A stretch of 36,694 bases of DNA, taken from contig NZ_JANZYP010000083.1 in NCBI RefSeq assembly GCF_025506355.1, positions 1 to 36,694 on the forward strand, in the 5' to 3' direction. The position numbers and the translations under genes are program-made. The notes under the pieces are model-generated. The model was given only the letters and a program-made list of their open reading frames with translations, was not told the DNA's origin and ran no database searches. The stretch is from Sphaerisporangium corydalis. Lineage in GTDB: Bacteria; Actinomycetota; Actinomycetes; Streptosporangiales; Streptosporangiaceae. Positions 29,071 through 36,694 of this stretch are shown in pieces (position 1 is the first letter of the stretch; each line of letters starts with the position of its first letter).

Positions 29071-29247
29071 TTCGCCCGGGTCGCGCGGGTTCGCCCGGGC
29101 CGCGGATTCGCCCGGGCCGCCGAACATGAGCACCTTGGCCCGCCCCACCGCAGTGACGTCCGTCGGGCCCGCATCGTCCGCGTCCGCTGGTTCGGGCTCG
29201 CATCGTCCGCGTCCGCATCGTCTGCTCGTCCGGGCCCGCATCGTCCG
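29071..29247. repeat. Short direct repeat clusters in the convergent spacer
   Basis: TTCGCCCGGG occurs three times within 46 bp, each carrying the CCCGGG palindrome and followed by (T/C)CGC-like sequence. GCATCGTCCG/TG occurs four times in the next 120 bp. The spacing is irregular, so this is not an array of equal units. Confidence 0.55.
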
Positions 29248-29254
29248 GGCCCGG
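29230..29254. terminator. Possible bidirectional terminator hairpin
   Basis: 29230-29237 pairs with 29247-29254 over 8 GC-only bp around a 9-nt loop. Read on the minus strand it is about 60 nt beyond the stop of the large proline-rich gene, suitable for its terminator. There is no T-run. Confidence 0.45.
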
Positions 29255-29312
29255 GGGGTGAGGATCACATGCTCGTCGCTCAGGCCAGGGGTGTCACGCG
29301 GGGGTGCCGGGG

Positions 29313-32300
29313 TCAGCCGGTGACGCGCTTCTCGATCACCTGGGAGGTGTGGTCGCGGAAGGCGCCGCTGACCGGGCCGAGATCCTTCTCCTGTGTGGTG
29401 GGAGTGTGGCCGTCGCTGTAGGTCGCGAAGCTGAAGACGATGTAGCGGCCCCAGACGAGCCCGGCGGCGTAACCACCGGAGATGTCGGCCTTGTCGGCTC
29501 CGGTCCCGCTGCCGCCTGCCAGCCCGCGGAACCAGACGGTCTTCGCGAGGTTCTTCTTCTTGTCCGCCGCGACGGCCGCGTCCTTGGTCGGGAAGACGGC
29601 GATGCCCGTCGTGACCGCGTACCGTCCCTTGCTGTCGACGTACGTCGCCCGCAGCACCCTGCTGCACTTCTCCCGCTTCAGGGCCGAGGCGAACGCCCCC
29701 ACGGCGACCTTGTCGCACTGGGCGGTGATGTTGACCTTGGTCCGGGTGTACGTCCGGCCCCCGACGCTCACGCGCTGCCGGGCGAACGCCTCCTTGAGCG
29801 TGAGCTTCCGGGCATCGGTCTCCTCGGAGTCGAGGACGTTCGTCGCCGCCGGCGTCGGCTCGGCCGAGACCGCGTCGGTGGGCTCGGGCACCTGCGGGTC
29901 CACGGACGGGATCGGCGGCAGGGTCGGCGCCGCCTGGCTCGTGCCGTAGTTCTGGTAGCCGAAGTAGGCGGCCGTGCCGATGGCGGCGATGGCCACCGCC
30001 ACGCCGGCGGCCAGCACCATCCTCTTGCCCGACCGGGCGGGAGGCGTGCCCGATCCGGGGCCCGAGGGCAGCTCAGGGGGCGTGGCCCCTGGCGGGACGA
30101 ACGGCGGTCGTTCGGTCGTCGTGCCGGGGGAAGGGCGTTCGGCGGTCGCGGAGGAAGACCGTTCGGCCCCGAATGCCGCGGGGACACTTGATGTGGCGGA
30201 GCCGGGTGCCGTGGGCGTGGTCGCGGAGCCGTTCTGCGTCCCCGGAGCCTCACCCGCGGAGGTACCGGGCGTCGTGGTACCAGGCGCTGGATTGCCGGGC
30301 ACCGAAGTGCCTGGTGCCGACGTACCGGGTGGTGATGTGCCGAGGCCGGAGATGCCGGAGGGCGGGGTCTTGGAGCCCGGGGCGCCGGGCGCCGAGGTGC
30401 CCGGGCCCGCGACGCCGGAGGCGTTGGGGCCCGCGATGCCGGAGGCGCCTGGGCCGAAGGTGCTGAGCTCCGAGGCGTTACCGGAGGCGCCGGGACCGAA
30501 CGCTCTCAGGTTGGAATCGTTGGGGTTGGCCGTCCCGGGTCGTGACGATCCCAGGGTCGGGGCACCCTGCGGGGTGGCGCCCGGCGGGGAGGCGTTCGGG
30601 GGCGGGCCGAGGCCGGAGACGCCGGTGGACGGACGAGGGGGCGCCAGGGACGAGAGGTTGCGCGGTGCCGGCGGCAGGGGCGTACCGGGTGGCGGCGGAG
30701 GCGGCAGCGCACCGCTCGGCGTCGCCGGGAGCGCGCCGCCCGCCGGGCGATGCGGCCCCGGCGAAAGAGCGTCGCTGGTCAGCGGAGCCGGCGGGAGCGG
30801 GGTCCCCGGCGCGCGGCCGCCTAGGGAGGTACCCGGCGGCGTGGGGCCTCCCGGTGACGAGCCGGCGGCGGGCGATCCGGCCGCCAGCGGAGGCAGGGTG
30901 AGCGGGGCGGGAGGCAGCGGCGTACCGGGGGCGTGCGGCGGCCGCCGCGCACCGGAACCACCGGAAGGCGGCATGGTCGGCCCACCGGGAGTCCCGGGCA
31001 CCGGCCCTGGCGGGAGGATGGCACCCGCCGACGTGGACCCCTGCCGATCGGCAGGACCGGTCACCCCGGAACCGGTCACCCCGGAACCGGTCACCCCGGA
31101 ACCGGTTGCCCCAGGACCGGTCGCCCCGGAACTGGCCGTCCCGGAACCGATCGCGCCAGGACCGGCCGTCCCGGAACCGGCCATTCCAGGACCGGCCATT
31201 CCAGGACCGGCCGCCCCGGAACCGGGGGACCCGGAAGCGAAGGGTCCGGCCGTGGAGGACGCGGGCATCTCCAGGGCCGAGGGAGTGGTCGCGGGAGACG
31301 GCGGGCGCGGCGCCGGAATGGTCGGCGCGGGGACCGGAGGCGGAGAGGGCGCGGGGATCGTCGGAGTCGGACCCTGCCCAGGAGGCGGCGGCGAAGGCGG
31401 CGGCGTACCAGGGAAACGCCCGAGTTGATCGGATGCCTGATCGTCGGGGTGCCGCCCGTGCGGATCGCCGGTCGCGGGGCGTACGGCCTCGCCAGGGCGG
31501 GTCGCGGGGCGTACGGCCTCGCCAGGGCGGGCGCCGAACGAGGAACCGGCCAGGGGCCGGGTGCCCTCGTCGATCGGACCGAACGAGGACCCCTTCAGCG
31601 ACTGTGTGGCGTCGTCCAGCGGACCACCGAACGAGGATCCGATCAGCGGACGTGAGGCCTCGTCCAGCAGGTCACCCGAAAGAGACCCGCCCGTGCCCGA
31701 GGCCCGATCCGCTGAACCCCCGCCCACCTGCCCAGGACGCTCCACCTGCCCGAGACTGTCGAACTGCTCGTTCAGTGCTTGCCCGGGAGCGTTGGGGCGG
31801 CCGGTCGGTGGTTGGCCGGGGGCGGTGGACTGCCCGGTCGGTGGTTGGCCGAGGTTGTTGGACTGCCCGGCCGGGGATTGTCCGAAGCTGTCGGGTCGGC
31901 CGGTCGGTGGTTGGCCTGGGGCGGTGGACTGCCCGGTTGGCGGTTGGCCGGGGGTGTTGGAGATGGACGGTTTCGTTGTGGGCTGGCGGCTGGGGGAGTG
32001 GTCCCGGAGGGGGAGCGGGGCTCCGCCTGAGATCAGCCCGCCGCTCGGCCGGCCCTCTGCCTGCCGGTACTGCTCCGCCTCGCCTGGGGCGGGAAAGGGA
32101 GGCCAGACCGGAACGTCACCAGGCTCGTAGATCTCGGCCGGCCGCATGGGCCCGCCACCCGGCCCCGTGGACGGCGCCGAGGCGGCCTCCTGAGCACCCT
32201 GCGGAGCCTGAGCCCCGCCCTGCGACGAGTCCGAGGTGGCCTGCGCGATCCAAGGGGCGCCTTGCGACGAGTCCGAGGTCGGCTGCGCGATCCAAGGGGC

Positions 32301-34205
32301 GCCTTGCGACGAGCCCGAGGTCGGCTGCGGGGTCCGGGGGGCGCCTTGCGACGAGCCCGAGGTCGCCTGCGGGGTCCGGGGGGCGCCTTGCGGGCTGTCT
32401 GAGGTCGTATGCGAAGTCCAGGAGGCGCCTTGTGGCGAGTTCGTGGTCGTCTGCGGGGTCCAGGGGGCGTCCTGTGGGGTGGCCGAGGTGCTCAGCGGAT
32501 TCGCCGGGGCGTCCTGCGGGGCATCGGACGGCAGGCTGCCGCTTCCCTGCGGCGTCCACGGTGCGTCCACGGGGACGGGGCTGGTCTGCCACTGGGCGTC
32601 CTGCGGGGCGTTGCCCGGCGCGGAGGTCACCTGGCCCTGCGAAGGCCATGGCGTGTCACCCGGATGGGGCGGCGCGCCGTGCTGGGGCGGCCGAGACGCG
32701 TCTCCCGGCGCTGGGGGCTCCTGCCGAGCGGTCCAGGGCGCGTCCGATGGGGAGGACGCCGTCGCCTGCTGGAAGGCCGGGGGGACGGGCTGCGGGGTGG
32801 TGGGACGTGAGGTCCAGGGCTCGTCCGCCGTGATGGACGAGGTGTCCTGCGGGATGGACGGGGCGTCCTGAGGGCCGGTCGGCGCGCTCGCAGCGGGCGC
32901 GCCGTCCTGGGCGGAGAACCATGTTGCGTCCTGCGTCGGAGCCGGAGGCGCGTCGGCGAAGGTAGGGGCGGGGTGCAGAGGTGGGGGAAACCAGGTGCCC
33001 GAAGAGCCGGGCGTCCCGGAATCCGGCTGCCCGGACCGCGCGGAGTCGTACCCGGCGGTTCGCTCGGGGCCGTTGGCGCCCGCCCATTCGGGGCCTGCGG
33101 TCGGCGTCCCTTGGAAGTCGGTGGGTCGGCCCGTGGCGGCGGGTGGTTCGGGGATGCTGGGCGGCTGTGCCTGGAAGTCGGCGATCCGCCCGGTGGTGGC
33201 CTCGATGCCTGGGGGCGGGACCGGCGTCCCGGGAGGCGCTTCCGCCGGCGAGGCGACGGGTGCCGGCCAGACCTGGATCTCGATGGGTGTGTCGTACGAA
33301 GAAGGCCGTTGCCGGGGTGGGGTGCCAAGGGCGGGCGGACTGCCCTGTCCCGGCCGTGGGTTCACCATGGGGCCATCGTTCTGTGGCCGGTCCCCGACCG
33401 GAGCGGCCGGACTGCCCTGTCCCTGGAGTGGGTCCACGAGGGGGCCATCGTTCTGCGGCGGGCCTCCGACCGGAGTGGCCGTGCTACCGGATGGGTGCGA
33501 GGCACCGGTGGTAGGAGGCGCGACGTGGCTGTCCGTCCCCTGGGAGAAGGCTGGCCCGCCGGGCGTGTCCGATCCTCGGGGCGTGTCCGACCCTCCGGGC
33601 CGGTTCGTACCAGTCGGCGGGTTCTGGGCGGCGGCCGGGTTCTTACCGCTTGAGCCGCTGGGGAACACGGAGGACGGAGAGCCCGCTGCACTGGGCGGGT
33701 TCGATCCGGCTGAACCGCTGAAGGTCGTTGAACTGGGAAAATCCGGACTGCTGGGCAGACTATGTCCGCTGAGCGGATTCACACTCCCGGCATCACCGGC
33801 CCCGCCCGCGACGCCGGAGGCGGGGAAAGCCGAGGCACCGGGCGTGGCGGGCGGAGGGTCGCCCGGCTTCGGCAGTGGTGACCTGTGCTGGGCCTCGTTC
33901 GGCGAACTGTCCGAACGGCCGAACCAGTCGTACATGGTCGGGAAACGTTCGGAGGGATCCCACGGCTGGGCGTCCGCGCCGTTACCCCAGGGATCGGGGC
34001 GCCGTTGCTGGTCAGCCGACGCGTCTTGGAACCACGGCGTCTCCTTGGCGGAGGTGGTGTCCGTCACGCTCTGGTCGGTCCGAGGCACATGATCGTGCGC
34101 CTGCCCGAAGCTCGGGGGCGGCATCGCCGGAGCCCCCGAACTCTCGGTCTCGCGCTCGTGCTCGGATCCGGAGTCCTGGCCACGCATATGCGGAAGCGTA
34201 TCCAC
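29313..34205 (-). CDS. Giant Pro/Gly/Ser-rich single-pass membrane protein with extracellular Cys domain
   Basis: About 1630 aa from GTG 34205 (ATG at residue 7 is an alternative; neither has a strong ribosome binding site). Residues 58-97 are distinctive (PWFQD, PWDPSERFPTMYDWFGR). About 1300 low-complexity residues follow, with six 14-residue repeats (about 574-660), GQPPTGQ-type repeats and a Gly-X-X stretch near 992-1047. One transmembrane helix, about 1396-1418, is preceded by SGKR, so the N-terminus should be cytoplasmic. A Pro/Thr linker leads to an extracellular domain (about 1460-1630) with C1497 and C1514. Its end matches the next minus-strand gene. I do not recognise the family. 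Plus-strand frames over it are treated as shadows, as they lack the TM plus domain logic. Confidence 0.8.
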   Translation of the reverse strand: MDTLPHMRGQDSGSEHERETESSGAPAMPPPSFGQAHDHVPRTDQSVTDTTSAKETPWFQDASADQQRRPDPWGNGADAQPWDPSERFPTMYDWFGRSDSSPNEAQHRSPLPKPGDPPPATPGASAFPASGVAGGAGDAGSVNPLSGHSLPSSPDFPSSTTFSGSAGSNPPSAAGSPSSVFPSGSSGKNPAAAQNPPTGTNRPGGSDTPRGSDTPGGPAFSQGTDSHVAPPTTGASHPSGSTATPVGGPPQNDGPLVDPLQGQGSPAAPVGDRPQNDGPMVNPRPGQGSPPALGTPPRQRPSSYDTPIEIQVWPAPVASPAEAPPGTPVPPPGIEATTGRIADFQAQPPSIPEPPAATGRPTDFQGTPTAGPEWAGANGPERTAGYDSARSGQPDSGTPGSSGTWFPPPLHPAPTFADAPPAPTQDATWFSAQDGAPAASAPTGPQDAPSIPQDTSSITADEPWTSRPTTPQPVPPAFQQATASSPSDAPWTARQEPPAPGDASRPPQHGAPPHPGDTPWPSQGQVTSAPGNAPQDAQWQTSPVPVDAPWTPQGSGSLPSDAPQDAPANPLSTSATPQDAPWTPQTTTNSPQGASWTSHTTSDSPQGAPRTPQATSGSSQGAPRTPQPTSGSSQGAPWIAQPTSDSSQGAPWIAQATSDSSQGGAQAPQGAQEAASAPSTGPGGGPMRPAEIYEPGDVPVWPPFPAPGEAEQYRQAEGRPSGGLISGGAPLPLRDHSPSRQPTTKPSISNTPGQPPTGQSTAPGQPPTGRPDSFGQSPAGQSNNLGQPPTGQSTAPGQPPTGRPNAPGQALNEQFDSLGQVERPGQVGGGSADRASGTGGSLSGDLLDEASRPLIGSSFGGPLDDATQSLKGSSFGPIDEGTRPLAGSSFGARPGEAVRPATRPGEAVRPATGDPHGRHPDDQASDQLGRFPGTPPPSPPPPGQGPTPTIPAPSPPPVPAPTIPAPRPPSPATTPSALEMPASSTAGPFASGSPGSGAAGPGMAGPGMAGSGTAGPGAIGSGTASSGATGPGATGSGVTGSGVTGSGVTGPADRQGSTSAGAILPPGPVPGTPGGPTMPPSGGSGARRPPHAPGTPLPPAPLTLPPLAAGSPAAGSSPGGPTPPGTSLGGRAPGTPLPPAPLTSDALSPGPHRPAGGALPATPSGALPPPPPPGTPLPPAPRNLSSLAPPRPSTGVSGLGPPPNASPPGATPQGAPTLGSSRPGTANPNDSNLRAFGPGASGNASELSTFGPGASGIAGPNASGVAGPGTSAPGAPGSKTPPSGISGLGTSPPGTSAPGTSVPGNPAPGTTTPGTSAGEAPGTQNGSATTPTAPGSATSSVPAAFGAERSSSATAERPSPGTTTERPPFVPPGATPPELPSGPGSGTPPARSGKRMVLAAGVAVAIAAIGTAAYFGYQNYGTSQAAPTLPPIPSVDPQVPEPTDAVSAEPTPAATNVLDSEETDARKLTLKEAFARQRVSVGGRTYTRTKVNITAQCDKVAVGAFASALKREKCSRVLRATYVDSKGRYAVTTGIAVFPTKDAAVAADKKKNLAKTVWFRGLAGGSGTGADKADISGGYAAGLVWGRYIVFSFATYSDGHTPTTQEKDLGPVSGAFRDHTSQVIEKRVTG
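32225..32485 (-). repeat. 42-bp (14-residue) coding repeat, six copies
   Basis: Within the giant gene, units of the form SSQGAPWIAQPTSD, SPQGAPRTPQATSG and TPQDAPWTPQTTTN follow head to tail with a strict 42-bp period. The copies nearest the 3' end of the gene are almost identical at DNA level (repeated GATCCAAGGGGCGCC block), suggesting recent duplication; the earlier ones have diverged. Confidence 0.8.
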
Positions 34206-35042
34206 AGTCGGAGATCGGCATACCGCTATGGGCGTTTCCCGGTCTAGTTCGACAGCCTATTTGTCTGGTTATGTGTGTGTTTGAGAGGTTTTAGGCTCCA
34301 TCCGTGCGAGGTTGGCGAGCTTTACCGGGTGCGGCCGCCGTAAGGGGCGCTCGGTTCGCCGTACTACGTCCCGCCGCCTCGGCCGCCGCCTCTCGGTCGG
34401 CGCCTCGGCACGGGGGCATCAAGTCGCGGTGGGGTGATCTGTGGGCCTTCGCCGTCGATTCATGGTCCTCGCCTTCGGCTCGGGCGCTTTCTTGGGCCTG
34501 GCGGCTCGCCTTGGCATCGAGCGCATGTTCGGCGGTTCGGCGACCGGACGGAGCGCCAACGCCCGTACCACGTCCCGCCGGCGCCGGAAAAGTCCCCACG
34601 ACAACTGCCGGTGTGGCCGCCGTACGAGGCGCCGAGTCCGCCGTACCCCCCCGCCGCGTCGGCGCCCAATGCATGGCAGCGGGTGCGAGGAGATAGCCGG
34701 GGGTCGGGACCGGGGGCGGGATCAGAGGCGGGATCGGGGGCGGGGGTTGGTAGCCGGTGGGGTCGGGGAAGGTCGGCAGGGCCGGCAGGCCATGGAAAAA
34801 CGCCCGAGCCCAAGGCGAGGACCATTTCCGCTGGGCTCGGCGCCGTATGAGGCGCCGAGTTCGCCGTTCCACGTCCCGCCGCTTCGGCGCCGAAGAGAGG
34901 TCTCCTGATGGTGAGGCAGGGGGTAAGCACGAGTGCGAGGGGTCGGGGGTGGCTGGACCGATAGGCCCTTGGTGTGTCGGGCGGCCGGTAGGCCACCAGA
35001 GACACTGCCCGAGCCGTAGGCGAGGACCTTTGTGTGGGGTGG
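34206..35042. other. Repeat-rich spacer between the two proline-rich genes (837 bp)
   Basis: The first ~95 bp (34235-34300) are clearly more AT-rich and probably hold the promoter of the giant gene; on the minus strand TAGGCT near 34254-34259 is a -10 candidate without a clear -35. The rest is a mosaic of two repeat families. Open frames on both strands are Arg/Pro-rich, overlap each other, and none has a convincing start. Confidence 0.5.
34334..35028. repeat. Two interspersed repeat families, direct and inverted copies
   Basis: Family 1 (about 52 bp, GCCGTAYGAGGCGCCGAGTT then CGCCGTNCCACGTCCCGCCG) occurs near 34334-34387, 34616-34666 and 34838-34891, with a partial copy near 34559-34589. 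Family 2 (21 bp, CCCGAGCC-NNAGGCGAGGACC) is at 34803-34823 and 35008-35028, with an inverted copy at 34464-34484. Copies are 80-95% alike by eye. Confidence 0.6.
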
Positions 35043-36694
35043 TTATTTGGTGCGGGAGCCGGTTAGGGCTCGGGTGTCCAGGGCGGTGAAGACGCTTTTT
35101 TCGGTGATGTCGACCGCTGCTCGGTTGAGGCTCTTCAGTTCTGTTTTGGAGGGCTTGTGGCCGTCCTTGTACTGGAACCAGAGGAGGACCAGGTAGTGGC
35201 CCTGGTACCAGGCGGTGGCGTAGGAGTCGCCGCCGCTGCCCAGGAGCTTGGTCGCGGCGTCCTTGCCCTGAAGTGGGTTGACGTAGTCCTCCAGCTCGCC
35301 GCCCGTGCCGGTCTTGGCGGCCTTCTTCGCCGCCGCCGTCGTCTTCAGGTTGGCCACGCCGATGGTGCCGATGAGCTTGCCCGGGCCGTCACGGAAGCTG
35401 GCCCGCAGGAATTGTGTGCACTGCCCCGCGCTGAGCGCCTTCTGCATGCCGGTGCCGTGGACGGCGTCCTTGCACTTTTTGTCGGAGCGCCGCACGGTCA
35501 TGGCGTAGGAGCGCCCGTGCGTGGTCACCTTCTTCTTGCCGAACAGCTCGTTGAGGGTGAGCGGCTGGGGGTCGGTCTTGCGTGAGGCCGTGTAGCCGTA
35601 CTTGTCGTTGGGACTTCCCACCAACGGGACCTGGGCCGGCGGCTGGGCGGCGCCCGTGGGGGACGCGGTCGTCCCGGCCGGGTCGTCGGCGTTGCTCATG
35701 ATCACGACGCTGGTGACGACGGCGGCGATGAGGGCCAGGACGCCGCCCACGACGAAGATCGGGGCGCGGGACCGCCGTCCGCCAGGTTCGGGCTCCTGCC
35801 TGTGCCGTTCCATGGGCGGGCGGGACAGGGGCTTCTCCTTCCCCGGCCGGCGCTCGCTCCGCTGCTCCTCACGGCCCTGCTCCTCGTACTGCCCGCCGTA
35901 CGCCCCGCCCTGGGGCCGTGACGACTCGGAAGAGCGGCTTTGCGGTGCCGGGCTCTCGAACGGGCGGCTCGGGGGGGAGGCGGGCTCGAACGGCCTGGGA
36001 GAGGACGACGCCGCCTCGAAGAGGCCCGGGGGCGTGGTGGCCTCGAACGGGCGGTTGGGAGAGGACGCGGCACCGAAGGGGTCCGGAGGCGACGCGGCTT
36101 CGAGCGAACGGCTCTGGGGTGTGGAGGCCTCGAAGGGGCGGCTCGGGGGGGAGGATGCCGCGCCGAATCGCCTGCTCGCCGAGGGCGAGGGGTCCAGCGG
36201 ATGGCCTTGGCGGGAGCCGGTCTCGAAGGGGTTGCCTCGGGGGGTGGGTGAGGTGGTGTTGAGGGGGTCGCCTTGTTGGGAGGGGGTTTCGTGGGGTCGG
36301 TCGGTTCTTTGCGGCTCGCCGAAGGTGCTACCCGGTTGCCGCGTGTCGAAGGGGCGGTCCGGTCCCCGGCCGGCGAGCGGGTCGGCACGGTTTCCGAACG
36401 GGTCGGTGCGCGGGTCTAGGGGGTCGGGTCGCTTCACGGGGCGTTCGTGGCCGTAGACGCGGTCGGCGCCGTACGAGGCCGCGCTCCCGGAGGAACCGGT
36501 CGTACCCGAGTCGTAGGACAGGGGGTCGGGGTACGCGCCTGCGCCGGGGGACGAGGGGGCGCCGCCTGAGCCGTAAGGAGTGGATGCTCCTGAGGTATAG
36601 GGAGCGGATGCCGCGGAGCCTTGGGCGGTCGCGCCCAGGCCGTAGGGAGCGGATGTGCCTCGGTGTTGGGAGGGGGCGCCTGGGGTTTGGGGGG
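35043..36694 (-). CDS. Pro/Ser-rich single-pass membrane protein with extracellular Cys domain (5' end outside window)
   Basis: The frame is open from TAA (35043-35045) to the last base, so at least 549 residues are visible and the true start lies beyond the edge; GTG 36437 is internal. The visible N-terminal part has APYGLGA, APYTSGA and TPYGSGG units, then ~11-13-residue repeats around PFEAxxPP (36160-35930), a charged segment (ERRPGKEKP, ERHRQEPEPGGRRSR) and one TM helix (APIFVVGGVLALIAAVVTSV, about 35769-35695). The C-terminal domain has two cysteines 18 residues apart (codons 35472-35474 and 35418-35420). LTLNELF, the CTQFLRAS region and the YLVLLWFQYKDGHKPSKTEL segment match the giant upstream paralogue. 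Function unknown. Confidence 0.82.
   Translation of the reverse strand, partial: PQTPGAPSQHRGTSAPYGLGATAQGSAASAPYTSGASTPYGSGGAPSSPGAGAYPDPLSYDSGTTGSSGSAASYGADRVYGHERPVKRPDPLDPRTDPFGNRADPLAGRGPDRPFDTRQPGSTFGEPQRTDRPHETPSQQGDPLNTTSPTPRGNPFETGSRQGHPLDPSPSASRRFGAASSPPSRPFEASTPQSRSLEAASPPDPFGAASSPNRPFEATTPPGLFEAASSSPRPFEPASPPSRPFESPAPQSRSSESSRPQGGAYGGQYEEQGREEQRSERRPGKEKPLSRPPMERHRQEPEPGGRRSRAPIFVVGGVLALIAAVVTSVVIMSNADDPAGTTASPTGAAQPPAQVPLVGSPNDKYGYTASRKTDPQPLTLNELFGKKKVTTHGRSYAMTVRRSDKKCKDAVHGTGMQKALSAGQCTQFLRASFRDGPGKLIGTIGVANLKTTAAAKKAAKTGTGGELEDYVNPLQGKDAATKLLGSGGDSYATAWYQGHYLVLLWFQYKDGHKPSKTELKSLNRAAVDITEKSVFTALDTRALTGSRTK

Larger units (their letters stand above)
28938..29312. other. Convergent intergenic region after truA (375 bp)
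   Basis: It lies between the 3' ends of truA (plus) and the large minus-strand gene. It contains three TTCGCCCGGG boxes (29071, 29090, 29107), four GCATCGTCYG boxes (29171, 29200, 29215, 29238) and a hairpin at 29230-29254. No gene is visible. Confidence 0.65.

Noticed and set aside
32225..32485. CRISPR-like regular repeats with 42-bp period (also the 43-bp repeat at 27901)
   Set aside because: There are no unique spacers between copies; one is coding in frame and the other is head-to-tail. No cas genes are nearby.
29974..32833. Plus-strand frames of 484 and 575 aa inside the giant minus-strand gene
   Set aside because: They overlap one another and have no ribosome binding site, TM segment or folded domain. 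The minus frame has a TM helix, a mixed-composition domain and a paralogue, and its repeats keep frame.
34291..35005. Minus-strand frames of 193 and 181 aa between the two proline-rich genes
   Set aside because: They overlap in different frames and are Arg/Pro-rich; repeat copies fall in different frames within them and starts are unsupported. Possibly debris, so not called as genes.

Overview
The window is high-GC actinobacterial chromosome. GTG starts are common, AGGAGG-type ribosome binding sites are frequent, and the one good promoter has a TAG-type -10 box. Nearly all of the first 29 kb is the conserved ribosomal supercluster: the end of rpoB, rpoC, then rpsL-rpsG-fusA-tuf (str), rpsJ to rpsQ (S10), rplN to adk and map (spc), and infA-rpmJ-rpsM-rpsK-rpsD-rpoA-rplQ-truA (alpha). 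Protein details (S12, S14 type Z, four-cysteine S4, EF-Tu) and the accessory genes suggest Streptosporangiales (Actinomadura/Nonomuraea-like). That placement is an inference, not a measurement.

Layout. 1-4066: rpoB end and rpoC. 4067-4768: spacer with strong hairpins, a degenerate 22-23 bp G-rich tandem repeat, and a good promoter for rpsL. 4769-9130: str operon. 9131-9404: two terminator hairpins followed by a 23-bp imperfect inverted repeat in the S10 leader. 9405-14696: S10 genes, mostly with 1-8 nt overlaps. 14697-22281: spc genes through adenylate kinase and methionine aminopeptidase. 22345-23425: two lineage-type insertions, a DUF1707 membrane protein and a small secreted protein. 23835-27825: alpha operon. 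27875-28029: classical terminator running into a 43-bp tandem repeat. 28056-28937: truA.

From 29.3 kb to the right edge the DNA reads on the minus strand. It carries two very proline-rich proteins of the same design: a huge low-complexity cytoplasmic part, one transmembrane helix, and an extracellular C-terminal domain of about 160 residues with two conserved cysteines. One is about 1630 aa. The other is cut by the window edge, because its frame stays open to the last base. I do not recognise the family. The two are clearly paralogous in the last domain and are the most novel genes here. About 0.84 kb of repeat-rich DNA with no convincing gene separates them.

The housekeeping genes together make RNA polymerase subunits (beta end, beta', alpha), most ribosomal proteins, the two main elongation factors, IF-1, the SecY channel, adenylate kinase and N-terminal methionine removal. 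No tRNA, rRNA, CRISPR array, insertion sequence or phage gene was seen.
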